A DNA stretch of 64,000 nucleotides from positions 124,001-188,000 of the forward strand of contig JAACJM010000112.1 in NCBI GenBank assembly GCA_013368315.1, written 5' to 3'. Below, piece after piece: positions 14,032 to 23,871 of this stretch. Source of the DNA: Tetrapyrgos nigripes. Lineage: Eukaryota > Basidiomycota > Agaricomycetes > Agaricales > Campanellaceae. Numbering within the stretch: position 1 is the stretch's first letter; every line of letters starts with the position of its first letter. The notes beneath the pieces are model-generated. The model did not search any database, was not told the origin of the DNA, and saw nothing but the letters and a program-made list of their open reading frames with translations. The position numbers and the translations under genes were made by a program.

Positions 14032-14823
14032 ATGAGTGACGTAGCAGCTCACCGGGTTGAGAAAGAATTGCTTTCCAAAGTCCCTAAGTTGACGAAGAAT
14101 CTGTAATGTCCATTGTCAACAGAAATGTGATGTACGTGTACCAATGTTAATGACATGCTTGTATGTTTATGTACTGCAGTCCTTAGGACCTATTTCTGTT
14201 GCCTTTGCGTCACGATCGCCGGTGCCGGGGATTCTCCACGATGAGGGTACGGACAGGCGTCTCAAATGCTTGACCGTCGGCGGCTGGGAGACTGGTCATT
14301 TTTATGATTCTGTATCATCTTCCTATGCCTGGGCGTTCTATCTAGTCACGAAGCAATTCCTGGCATGAGCTTGTGGAGTTTCCGTTGGCGATGAATTAGT
14401 ACTGGCTCTTAACGTCGTCGTCGGTGAATCCCAATAAACTTGTTTAACATAGCCTAAGGACATAATCTTCTAGTAGCTCCATACATTAAGTCCAAGGTAC
14501 CCATGACACACAGAACCCGTGGAAAAGTTGCGAGGAGTCATACTACACGAAGACGACATAAGTTAACTCGGCCTAGTTGGAGGTTTAAGCTCCTTGTTCT
14601 GTTATAGTTGGCGCGAGAATCCCAACGGGCACACAGTGACAGAGAAAACGTTGGAGGTTAGTACAGGATACCTGTCAACTTCTACTCAGTAGGTATCGCC
14701 TAACTCCTCCTGGTATATTCTACTTATTCGCTAAATATTTGAGGAGTATTAAGCTTCGGAAGCAACGCCTGGTCTTTCCAGCAGTTCACCAGCAGCAATG
14801 CCTACTCACACATCACTTTCAAA
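14032..14823. other. Intergenic region
   Basis: No gene recognised. A stretch at about 14514-14585 ('acccgtggaaaagttgcgag' then 'aagttaactcggccta') resembles 58800-58850 ('acccgtggaaaattttcgag' then 'aagttaactcagccta'), suggesting a dispersed repeat that I cannot classify. Confidence 0.35.
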
Positions 14824-15759
14824 ATGGTCAACTTCCTCACTATCGCTCAAGCCGCAGCCGCCGCTTCCATCTCCATCATCGATCATACCCAAGGCCACGC
14901 CGTAGACCTTACGAACACTGGTTGCAAGGATTTCCAGCCAGTTACGCAGTATGAGTTTCATAGGACTACGGTTGAGCAGGTGAATCGACCTAGTATGGAC
15001 GCTGTCGCTGGCCGGTATTTCTGACGAATATTTCATTTCCAGTTGAAGCTCAAGACTGTTGCTGCGAACGAGTTCCAGGTGGGTATACCACGTTCTTTTC
15101 TGTAGAGGATGTTTTTGCTGAATCCATGTCCTCGAATCCCCATCTCGTAGATCATCAATATCAAATGCAATACCACAGTCACCTATCCCGGATCTGGCTC
15201 TGGAGTTGAGCCTGAGAGATCCCAAACTGTAGCAGTCGCTGGCTCTTATACCGCCTGGAACATCACCTCGGCCAATGCTTCCAGTACCACTGGGCCTTTC
15301 CAGTAAGTCGATATTCGTCATGCATGGATATCATTTCCAAGCACAATCACGTTCGTTAATCGTTCTCTGTTGTAATCTTTCCACTTAGCCTCCTCGAGAG
15401 GGTCTCTGGATTGGCATTGACCGCTTGGCCCATCGATCCCGCTGGTAACGATGCTACTCACGGACCGGTAAGCATCACTCCTTGATGAGATTCGAAACGC
15501 GGACTCACTCATTTCTCGAATTCCACTTGAATTCTACTTACTAAAAGGTGACCTTGGAAAGAGTCGGAGCCAATGACACTCGTCAATTATTCTACTTAAC
15601 TCTTTGTGAGTGTTTTCGCGGCCAGTAGGACTTTGATTCGCGCTGACTTACATTTATGTACCAGCAAGCGGTACGTAGTTGACTAACTACATCATCAATA
15701 TGATCATTGTGTTTGGAATCGAGGGTGATACAGCCAGTGCCAACAAGTTCACCTCGTAA
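14824..15759 (+). CDS. Small, possibly secreted protein of unknown function
   Basis: Seven exons fit one frame: 14824-14979, 15043-15078, 15151-15302, 15389-15467, 15548-15605, a 6-nt micro-exon 15665-15670, and 15734-15759, giving 170 residues. The N-terminus has a hydrophobic run (NFLTIAQAAAAASISII) that could be a signal peptide. The body has NTTVTYPGSGSG, SYTAWNITSANAS and VTLERVGAND, with several N-glycosylation sites, fitting a small secreted beta-rich protein. No family recognised. The first exon and the micro-exon are the weakest points. The stop at 15759 lies 48 bases from the end of the convergent esterase copy 3, so the inverted duplication landed right at this gene's 3' end. Confidence 0.5.
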
Positions 15760-15807
15760 GCTTAACGCAGATCTCATTAGACATGCGTAATGCTGCCCTC
15801 TCTCCTT

Positions 15808-18083
15808 TCAATGTCCAAAAATCGCCGGATCTCTGTTGAAAAAGGCGATTTGTCTCTCACGGAAATCATCCTGGATAGCAGTCGTGTTGTGGCCATTTAG
15901 CTGCATTAGTTCCTAGTAGTGGTATTATTCGAATAGCAAATGGTTTGGAGCTCATAGTATAACGATATCATACACTTACCTGCCGATTTGCTGTGTACTC
16001 TGGCCAGTTTGGACCTTATGAAATGTTTTAGGAATTTATTATTCGGACGAGACTGCCACCCACGAGTAGAGCCTTTGCCATCATTAGGACTCAGCGTATT
16101 TGCGAACGAAATCCAATAATCCATCATCATATCGCTGAGCTTAGCTGCTGTTGGCGTCACTTCTTTCACCTCCGGACGTTCAGCGAGCGTGCCAAAGACA
16201 TAGAAAATCTCGGAGGAGTGTGTTGCTTTCAAAAGCACTTTAGATATGATGTGGAAAAGAAAATTAAATTTTAAGCAGTTACCTCCCAACGATCCAGGCG
16301 CAGGCATCCCAGTTACGAAGTCTTGTACAGGAACAGCATCTGGATCCGTGAATAAGTATGAGAAAGCTGAGATGCCGGCTGGGAGAAGTTGGTGATTGAT
16401 GTGGAATCGACGCTCAGCCTGGAATCCCATATCCGTTGCTGCGCAAGCGGGTCAAAATTCAAAGAGGTTAGCTTCTAATTAAGTGGAGTGAATGAAGCAA
16501 CGAACTATAGAATACTCACATACGGCTGCAGAACGTTTGTACTCTGGATCTAATCCAAATGTCTCGTTACCAGTGTCGAAAGGAGATCCTAAGGAAGGGA
16601 TATTGGGGTATAAAGCCAGCGTTTCTTCGAGAATATGATGAAGCTTTTGAAGCTGGACTTTTCTTTGCGATGGTGAGGCGTCCGGTGGAGATGGAGGTGA
16701 CCCGAGAATCATATCGCTTATCGACTGTGTTGAGTTTACCGTTTGGACGGTGAAAAGCGTTGCTGGAAATGCATCGATGAAATAGATTTTAGTTTGAAGG
16801 TGGCGCGGCTATGTACCTTCGTCTTTATCGCATCCAATTATAACAGCTTCGAGGACTCCATAGTCAGGCTTTAGCGTAGATGGAAAGCTAGGAATTATAT
16901 CGTCGTCGAGGGTTGGCGACCAATTGTTTCCTGAAGAATTGAAGAATATGCGATCATTGATGAACCCTTCGATCAGCTCCGAGGTTTTCAGGTGTCGGAT
17001 GCACTCCACATCGGTCATAGAAGTATTTGCGCATTGAGGTAGAACTGCCATGAAATTATCCCAAGCTGCATTCGCGGTGGAAGACGTAGGAGATATATGC
17101 GGTACTCCGCCCGCTGATTCCATGATCTGGATATCACATTGAGAATAGGAAGAGCCAGAAGATAAATGTGTGATTTGCTTACCGCCCCTCTTGCCAGACC
17201 CTGAATCTTGTTGCTCAATAGTAAGACTTCGATGGCGCGGGCCCCAGCACTTTCACCAAACACAATAACCTACAATTATGTCGTTGGAAAGATGCAACAC
17301 AACATACTCTTGGAACTACCTTTGACGGATTGCCACCAAAAGAAGCGATGTGATTCTGGATCCACTGCAGAGCTACAATATTGTCTTGTAATCCAAGATT
17401 CAGAATACGAGATCCAGCAGCAGCCTCCCGTACAACCTCGTCTCCACGTGGAAATCCCAACGGTCCTAAGCGATAATTGGCAGCAACGAAGATGGTAGGC
17501 GTTCCCTGTATGGCCCAGACTCTGAATCAGATATGACATTCCCATTAATCTGGGTCTCGTACCCTGAAAACGCTACGATTGACTAGGGGTGTTCCATCGT
17601 ACATCGAAGAAGATCCTACGATCCACCCACCCCCATAGAACCATACCATGACCGGGAGGTTGTCACCCTTGGCCTGGTCTAGTTCGAGATTTGCTGGACG
17701 AAAGATACTCAGGCTGAGGCAGTCCTCCGATACTTCGTCCACAGGAACCAGAGTCTGAACACACGAGGGACCAAATTGGGTTGCATTGAACACGGTGTGT
17801 TGTCCAGATGAGAAGGTCTTGAGGACCGGCGGTTTGAGGCGAAGGTTACCAATTGGAGGTTCTGCAAAAGGAACACCTGCGTATAGTTCCAGTTTCGTTT
17901 GAATATCAGATATCGTTAACGTTTGACTTCACTTTGACTGCTTTACTCACCTCCAAAAAATTCAACGTTCTCCGAGGTTTGCCGTCCAACAAACGTGAAA
18001 TCTCCGATAGAAACGGTTGGACCTGCACCAAAGACAGAAGTCCATGTTGAGAATGCAAAGAGAAGAAGAAGGGCGGGTGTCAT
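15808..18083 (-). CDS. Secreted type-B carboxylesterase/lipase, copy 3
   Basis: Inverted paralogue of the gene at 8794. Minus-strand exons (5' to 3'): 18083-17951, 17876-17563, 17505-17320, 17269-17183, 17126-16817, 16762-16520, 16438-16283, 16225-16064, 16014-15980, 15912-15808, giving 576 residues. Signal peptide as in copy 2. Oxyanion-hole region [11 protein letters not shown]; Ser about 218 in GESAG; acid in DKDEG; His in THSSE. Every exon keeps phase, so it appears functional. Compared with copy 2 it has a three-residue net shortening in exon 5 (near [15 protein letters not shown]) and a few substitutions. A MITE sits about 130 bases upstream of its ATG, which could alter expression. Substrate unknown. 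Confidence 0.88.
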
Positions 18084-18214
18084 GGTGGAAGGACGTTGTT
18101 TGGGGGCGGATGACTTTGTCAGTTTTAATAGTCATTGTTCTAAGTATACCCTATTGCTGACTCAACGAATCGCGTCATGGCTACTGAACGGTATGTTCCT
18201 TCGCATGTCACAGA

Positions 18215-18326
18215 CACGCCGAAAGGACAAAAATATCCGCTCGACGGATAGATGACATTATTGTACTGATGTAAGATGTTTCTGTACGCCTTTCTGCCGA
18301 GCGGATATTTTTGTATTTTCGGCGTG
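18215..18326. mobile_element. MITE with CACGCCGAAA termini, 3-bp target duplication (copy 1)
   Basis: A 112-bp non-coding element with long terminal inverted repeats: the left end reads 'cacgccgaaaggacaaaaat' and the right end is its near reverse complement. It is flanked by AGA on both sides (18212-18214 and 18327-18329). The matching place in the uninterrupted left arm (about 8660-8680) has one AGA, so the insertion and its 3-bp target duplication are seen directly. Two more copies lie at 28967 and 56078. No transposase is present. A 3-bp duplication fits PIF/Harbinger-type elements, but that class is inferred. Confidence 0.88.
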
Positions 18327-18377
18327 AGAGTCCCCATGTCTTCTCGAAGGCATCCAAATACAACAGCAGGGCTGGGA

Positions 18378-18614
18378 ATGAGGAATGCAGTGTGGACGTC
18401 TAAAGCCGCCGATAGCTTCGCATACATTTGTGACAATATTATCTACAGGGAGATTCCACCATCCACCACTGAGTTCTCTGATCCTAATCCGTCCTTCCCT
18501 CTTCCACTTGCTTGCTGCTATCTTATTGAGATGAATGATGGAGTGACGACTGAGAAGGTTAACTATGAGCTATTGAAGCAAATGTCAGATATTCTTTGGT
18601 ACATAGATTCCTAA
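18378..18614 (+). CDS. Hypothetical ORF, partner of the ORF at 8390-8617
   Basis: A 78-residue frame starting MRNAVWTSKAADSF and ending QMSDILWYIDS, similar to the left-arm ORF. The middle is three residues longer (around SDPNPSFPLPLACC). No family recognised. The frame is open further upstream, but only by reading into the MITE. Conservation of both ends and of frame suggests a real exon, transcribed away from esterase copy 3. Confidence 0.35.
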   Translation: MRNAVWTSKAADSFAYICDNIIYREIPPSTTEFSDPNPSFPLPLACCYLIEMNDGVTTEKVNYELLKQMSDILWYIDS

Positions 18615-18753
18615 GTAGTTGTGAGAACAACTTTTATTTCCTGCAGTTCTGGGCAAGATTTACATGAATGATCAAGTGAGAATCGAAAAGCTTGGTATAC
18701 AGTATTGGAACAAACTGAACATCAGTCCCAACATCAGAGTAGATGACTCCCGT

Positions 18754-19786
18754 TCAGCTTAGCTGCTTGAAATCACCGACGGCGGCACTGAAAATTCCCA
18801 TTAGCAGGTTTGCAACAGGACTTGTGAAAATTGAGACTCACTAGGAGGCCGTCATCCCAGCTACCGCTGCTCGGTATGTGCCAAACTTAACCCTGTCAAA
18901 TCCCTATTTGAGCTTTTGCAAGGCTGTGAGTAATACGAAACGATTTACGGTCCACCAGTCCCCATGATCCCATGAACTTCGTACTTCAATAGCTGCTTCC
19001 CACTATCAGCATCTTGTATCGTATACAAGAAATAACCATTATGTCCATAGGTTACCGTGACTCGGTGTAATGTGGTCGGCCCACGAAGCTTGAGAGTGAG
19101 ATAGAGGGACAGCTACTCCCTGAGCAACCTTGATTGTAGAAATCATCGATGTACACTTTGTTGTTTCGAGCATCAAGTGTGATAACTGGGCCATTTTGAA
19201 CTTTCCCATCAGGGTTCTCGTTTAGGAGCTGCATGAGATGGAAGAAGCCGTTCGCAGTGCCAGTTTCAGGAGAGAGGCTGCCAAATTACTCGAGAGTAAG
19301 TCAATAACTTTGAACGGATAAGCTAAAAGACTTACTAGTATTTCCACTCGAACGAATGGGTCTCCCCGGCTACTCCTTTTTGTCCAGAAGCGATTTCGAT
19401 TCTTTGACGTGAGATCGCATCGGGAGGTAAGTCATGTTCCAGATTCTCGTTCGTTTTGCTGGATAATTGCATTCCATAGCAGTCAGAGATATGAATTCTC
19501 GAACCCGAGCATCCGTGAGTCAAGAGACCTTGAAATAGATATCGTCAATGTTCTGGGGAATGGACAAATGATTAATGGACTCACCAGTGTTCTGCCAGGA
19601 CCAACCATTTGAGAGGCTTCCCTGATTGCGCTTCTGTCCAGGGGGAATGTTTGAACCATTGTCGATTACTGTGACTTCTCCAGCTCGAGCGCTGATGGAG
19701 ACGATTTCAGTAACTGGAGTACACCATACACAGGACATTTGTATAGCTAAGTTGAAGAGTGCGAAGTATAGAATAGTTTGAATCAT
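18754..19786 (-). pseudogene. Frameshifted paralogue of the secreted ConA-like protein
   Basis: Same exon pattern as the gene at 11648: 19786-19585, 19528-19336, 19277 down through the frameshift, then two short 3' exons ending at 18754. The signal peptide (MIQTILYFALFNLAIQ) and the segments RQRIEIASGQKG, TANGFFHLMQL and NGPVITLDARNN are preserved. Near 19075-19082, one base is missing compared with the other copy, turning VDRTTLHRVT into VGRPHYTESR followed by a stop. Downstream sequence continues to match in the shifted frame. So this is a recent pseudogene, or a sequencing error at one base. It lies upstream of esterase copy 3, whereas the intact copy lies downstream of esterase copy 2, so it was not part of the same inverted duplication event. 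Confidence 0.8.
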
Positions 19787-21593
19787 GTTGGTGAAGTATT
19801 GGAGAAACAATTGCCCTTGGTACAGCTTAAATACGCTGTTGGGGATTGCATCATCCTGAAACTGAGTCTACAAATCTTATACGAATCGTGGGGCAAGGAA
19901 TACGGAAAATCCTGATTCACCTCGACCTGGTACTGCCTTGGCACATTCAAAGTCCCCGAATTTTGCGTAGTCAGTACAGCCTCCCGGCGGTGAATGTGAA
20001 GGTGACTTAGCTTCGCCCCGTTTTACTAATTCAAAGTCAGACTGTACACTACTGATCTTCCGGGTACAGCTTTCTTGAGACGTAAAATTGTTTTATTAAT
20101 GACCCTGAGTATGTTTTTCCTCGCAGTATCTGTGAAACATACCTCATCATGATGATCAGGGGCTTTCGCAAATAGGGGCGTTACGCGACGATGAACGTGA
20201 TGTGCAGATGACTCCCACCAGTTCAGGCGACAAATTCCCAGGGCCGATTCTAAAAGCCCCGTGCACTGGCTCCGAAAGTTTTATTCCCGTTCTAGTCTCG
20301 TTCAAGTTCTTTTGCGCATGTCCCTAAGCGCAAGATTGTTCTAGGCAAAGTACGGTGTGGAGGGTCACTCAACTTGTTATCTCAGGCCGTTTACCTCCAT
20401 CATGCGGTCTAAGACACAGTGGACGGCGATGGGTATTTGCCATCCATTTTTGTGCAACCTTAAATCTCGAACTTCTGCTCGGCGCCGGAACTACCTCATA
20501 TGGAATTCCGGCCTCAAAACGGTCACATATGGGGTATGTTCGGCCTGCAAAAACTGCTCTGAAAGATTTGAGATTTACGCCTGCGCAAAAATGGCTGGCA
20601 AATACCCATCGCCGTCCGCAGAGTGGTACATTGTCCTCGTTCTACCTATACGACTAACTACTGATCATGATACTTGGTTGATTACCTGTCTGTGTTGTCT
20701 CTAGGTACAACATATTTAATCGTTTACCTCCATCATACGAACTGAGTGTTGACTACGTATCTGTGTTGTCTCTGGGTGTTGGGATCCTACATACAGGCTT
20801 ACCGGTTTGATTTATACTCATCGATCAAGTCTACATTACTCCGCGCACTGCGGAGCTAACCTCGAGGCCGGAATCATGGGAATGACTCATTTGATGAATT
20901 CTGATGTATTTGTCCTCCATGTAGATTCGACAGTGAGTCAATGCAGGCCCCTAGGAAAGGAAGGAAACGAGGCATTGTTAATCTTCTGGCTCCTTTCGGA
21001 TGGCTTCTGCCGATGTCACATGTCTGAAGGGCAATTGAGGAAGAGGGAGGTGACCATGAATGGTGATAATGAGGACGACTCGGAATATGACGGTACTTGG
21101 GCGTCTCCAAAGTGTCCAAGTTGTGAACTGGGGAGATTTTGGGACATACGTATTGCTTCAGTTTCTAGATAATTCTTTCATTTTCGTGAGTCTCATCATC
21201 TTTAGTGGGGTTTGTCTTCATCGTCACTCACTCTTTCACATTCAAGAACGCCTTTCCTCGCCTATTTGATTCTACTATGACTCGGATCTACCCTTTCCGC
21301 GCACACACCGTCTTTTCTCTTTTCTCCTTTCTTATTTCACTTCTTCTGCTATCGATGTACCTGAATTACGTACAGTGTGTGCTTTGTGACTCGTGCGGGG
21401 CTCTTTCGGACTCGGGTTTCATACACGCCTGGTTCCATCAAGTATTGCATTCGCATCGAAGCATTGCGCACTGAAGATGACTTGTTCTGACTCAGGAGCA
21501 CCATTCAATCAACTTATAAAAGACTCTGGAAGCTGGACATTAAATCAACTCACCCCAAAAAAACGACTTCGAAAAGCTCTCCGAATCCTCACA
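19787..21593. other. Long intergenic region
   Basis: No gene recognised. It contains the fold-back element at 20421-20617 and an imperfect direct repeat around it: 'cgtttacctccatcat' occurs at about 20388 and 20719, and 'tctgtgttgtctct' at about 20688 and 20760. The last 200 bases, including pyrimidine-rich tracts, are the likely promoter and 5' UTR of the GST gene. Confidence 0.45.
20421..20617. mobile_element. Fold-back (MITE-like) element with about 50-bp inverted ends
   Basis: The left end 'ggacggcgatgggtatttgc' through 'ttaaatctcgaa' is matched, reversed, by 'tttgagattta' through 'gcaaatacccatcgccgtcc' on the right. The centre ('catatggaattc', 'cctcaaaacggtc') resembles 34490-34580 ('catatggaaatttgacctca'), so related fragments exist elsewhere in the window. 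Exact limits and target duplication are not clear. Confidence 0.65.
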
Positions 21594-22409
21594 ATGGCTC
21601 ATCCAGAAGACATCGTTTACTACGACATAGCCTCTCGTGCTCCAGTCACTTGTTTTGCTCCTAATCCCTGGAAAGCACGGTAATCCCATTCACTTGTCGA
21701 TGCCTTGCAAGAAACAGCGACTCATCACTGTCTGTCTGCTAGATACGCTCTCAACTTCAAAAACGTCGACTATCGCACACATTGGGTAGAGCATCCTGAC
21801 GTGACATCGACACGGAAATCCCTCGGCGTAGCACCGTCACGCTACTGGCCAGATGGAACACCCTTTTACACAATGCCTGTCCTGCAGATCAAATCAACTG
21901 GGGAACTTGTGGGGGATACCTTTGAGATAGCACTCTGGCTCGACAAAACGTATCCCAATAGCGTACGCAGACTGATTCCCGAGGGAACCGTAGGCCTGCA
22001 TAGGACGTTCAACAAGTACGCGGACACGATGCTTTCCCGCTTTTACAAATTGTTCAGTCACGGGCTGCCTTTCAATCCTGACACGGCGGAGGAGTCGAAG
22101 CGAATCTTTGTACAGAGAGCCCAGGTGCAAGATTGGGAAGAACTGACTGTTCGTGGAGAGGAGAGAGAGGCTGTACTGAAAGAATTTCAGAAAGCGTTGG
22201 GGGAATTGTCTGAATGTTATGTAAAGGGCGAGTGTAGTGGTCCGTTCTTGGAGGGAGGGGATCAACCGACGTACGCGGATATCATTGTGGGAGGTTGGTT
22301 GCAGTTCATCAGTAGGACGGTGCCGGAGTGGGAGGTCATAGCAAAGTGGCATGGAGGGCGATGGGGTGATATACTTCGCGCGCTAGAGGAGTATGCTGTG
22401 GTGCATTGA
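21594..22409 (+). CDS. Glutathione S-transferase, fungal etherase-like/FuA-type
   Basis: Exons 21594-21679 and 21743-22409 give 250 residues. The N-terminal thioredoxin-like domain has VYYDIASRAP, NPWKARYALNFKNVDYRTHW, the cis-proline region YTMPVLQIKSTGELVGDTFE (glutathione-binding Asp/Ser position) and IALWLDKTYPN. The C-terminal half is helical, as expected (about 100-245), ending GGDQPTYADIIVGGWLQFI. The motif order fits fungal GSTs that conjugate or cleave aromatic compounds (etherase-like and FuA groups). That would suit a wood- or litter-degrading fungus coping with lignin fragments; this role is inferred. Cytosolic: no signal peptide. The catalytic residue cannot be assigned with certainty. 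Confidence 0.85.
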
Positions 22410-23871
22410 TGTATATGCGATGTAACAACTTATTGAGAAATGCCCATGAGCGAATCGAATACCCTGTACTCTGGAGATAAAGATTTAGGTGAGCAGTGGA
22501 CTTGGCGACTTCAAAACGCTCAAGTTGTCCGGGAACGCCCGAGTACCCTTCCCAACACTGTTCACTGGAACACATTTTCCAAGAGTTTGGCGCATTGAGT
22601 GATAGTGACTATAATGGGTTTATCAAGTTTTGGCGATATCAACCGTCTTGGGGGGGAAATAACAAAGCGACAGGAGTGGGTGCAAAATGATTGACTTGAA
22701 CCCTGGATAGGACGAGTTAGCGATGAAAGAAAACATTGGCAGGGAGATTCGAATACTCACTACGTCTCCCAACCGTCCACAGTAGCGTCATACTGGTAAG
22801 TAGCATCTGCAGCATTCAGAACGAGGTAGTCGATTCTGTCAAGCTCTTTCTTTGCTCTATCTGCCACAGCCTTGACTGTAGAGAAATTTCCTTGTCCATT
22901 TGTTACTGGTGGTGGGGTTTGTAGAGGATGAATCATTTTTCTTACTGCTGAGTGGACAGGACTAAAGAGTCGGTGAAACGGTGTCAGTCACCCCGAGCGG
23001 AATGATGACGAGGTTGAATGCAGCAGTTAGAGGACCAGCCAATGATGCTGCAATGAAGTGAAGTCAAGCAGAGTAGAAGGAACAGGGACAATCCCATTCA
23101 GACAAATTGAAGAGAGAGAGAACGATCGACCAGTGAAGGACGGTTGATGTCTGAGGAAAAAGACCACAGTTCGGGTAGCTTTTATAGGTGCTTGCCAGCC
23201 ACGAAAGTCCCAAGTTGGGTCAGCTTTGATCGATGCTGTATTGACTTAAAGTTGTTGTATCAACCAATTGGTATCAACTGGCATAACATGAATTTGGGTC
23301 ACGTCCCGCATTCCACCCATCCCGAGCCTTGAATCAGGAGGTCTTATTATACTTCATGATATTAATCTAATGAGCTCGCAAGGATGGTTAGGAAATTCTA
23401 TAAATGGGGAGTATACTCGCATTTCTCCGTCATCGAAGATTGACGAGGTCATAGCTTGTTCTGCAGTATACCACGCATGATGTACTTTTTGCCTGGAGAT
23501 CTTGTACAAGGGCAGAGTGATAAATAGTGGTGCTGATTGAGACATACCCTCCTGATATAACTCGGAATCGAAAGCCAAAGACAAACAAAAATTGCGCTCC
23601 AGAAGAACGACCACGCTGTGGAGAATGTTGAAACACTGACCATGTTAACACCCATCCATCTGTCGGCCCACAACACACTCACGCACGAAAGAGTTCGACA
23701 AGGTACACAGAGCAAACAAAAAGTCCATACGATAGCCAGACATTGTAATAAAAAAAAAGTTCAAAGGGACGACAAGCTTCAGTGATCATTACACAAGCAT
23801 AATAATATTATATCCAACATCCACCATCCACCAGTTGCTCTCCGAGTCTTGATCCGTCCTTCCCTCTTCCA
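22410..23871. other. Intergenic region with a promoter relic
   Basis: No convincing gene. Minus-strand short frames at 23350-23750 include a hydrophobic stretch (WSFFWSAIFVCLWLSIPSYI) but no family match, and their exon joins are speculative. 23004-23340 is a copy of the promoter and 5' leader of the repeated secreted gene (see that entry). Confidence 0.4.
23004..23340 (-). repeat. Detached copy of the palindrome gene's promoter and 5' leader
   Basis: Reversed, this matches 37830-38070 and 30160-30410: 'caccaaccgtccttcactgg'-like, 'cgatcgttctctctctcttc', 'ggtcctctaactgctgcatt'. The similarity stops near 23004, before any coding sequence. It is therefore a fourth copy of the upstream region only, without its gene. 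Confidence 0.7.

Larger units (their letters stand above)
15773..18637. repeat. Right arm of the 2.8-kb inverted duplication (esterase locus)
   Basis: Reverse-oriented copy of 8376-11130. The outer limits are read at 'ctcattaga' (15773, matching 11130 reversed) and at 'ctaagtagttgtgagaac' (about 18612-18637, matching about 8376-8390 reversed). This arm has an extra 112-bp MITE at 18215-18326, absent from the left arm. Confidence 0.88.

Noticed and set aside
20355..20704. Two plus-strand frames of 100 and 115 codons
   Set aside because: They run straight through the fold-back element and its inverted ends, so they are not likely proteins.
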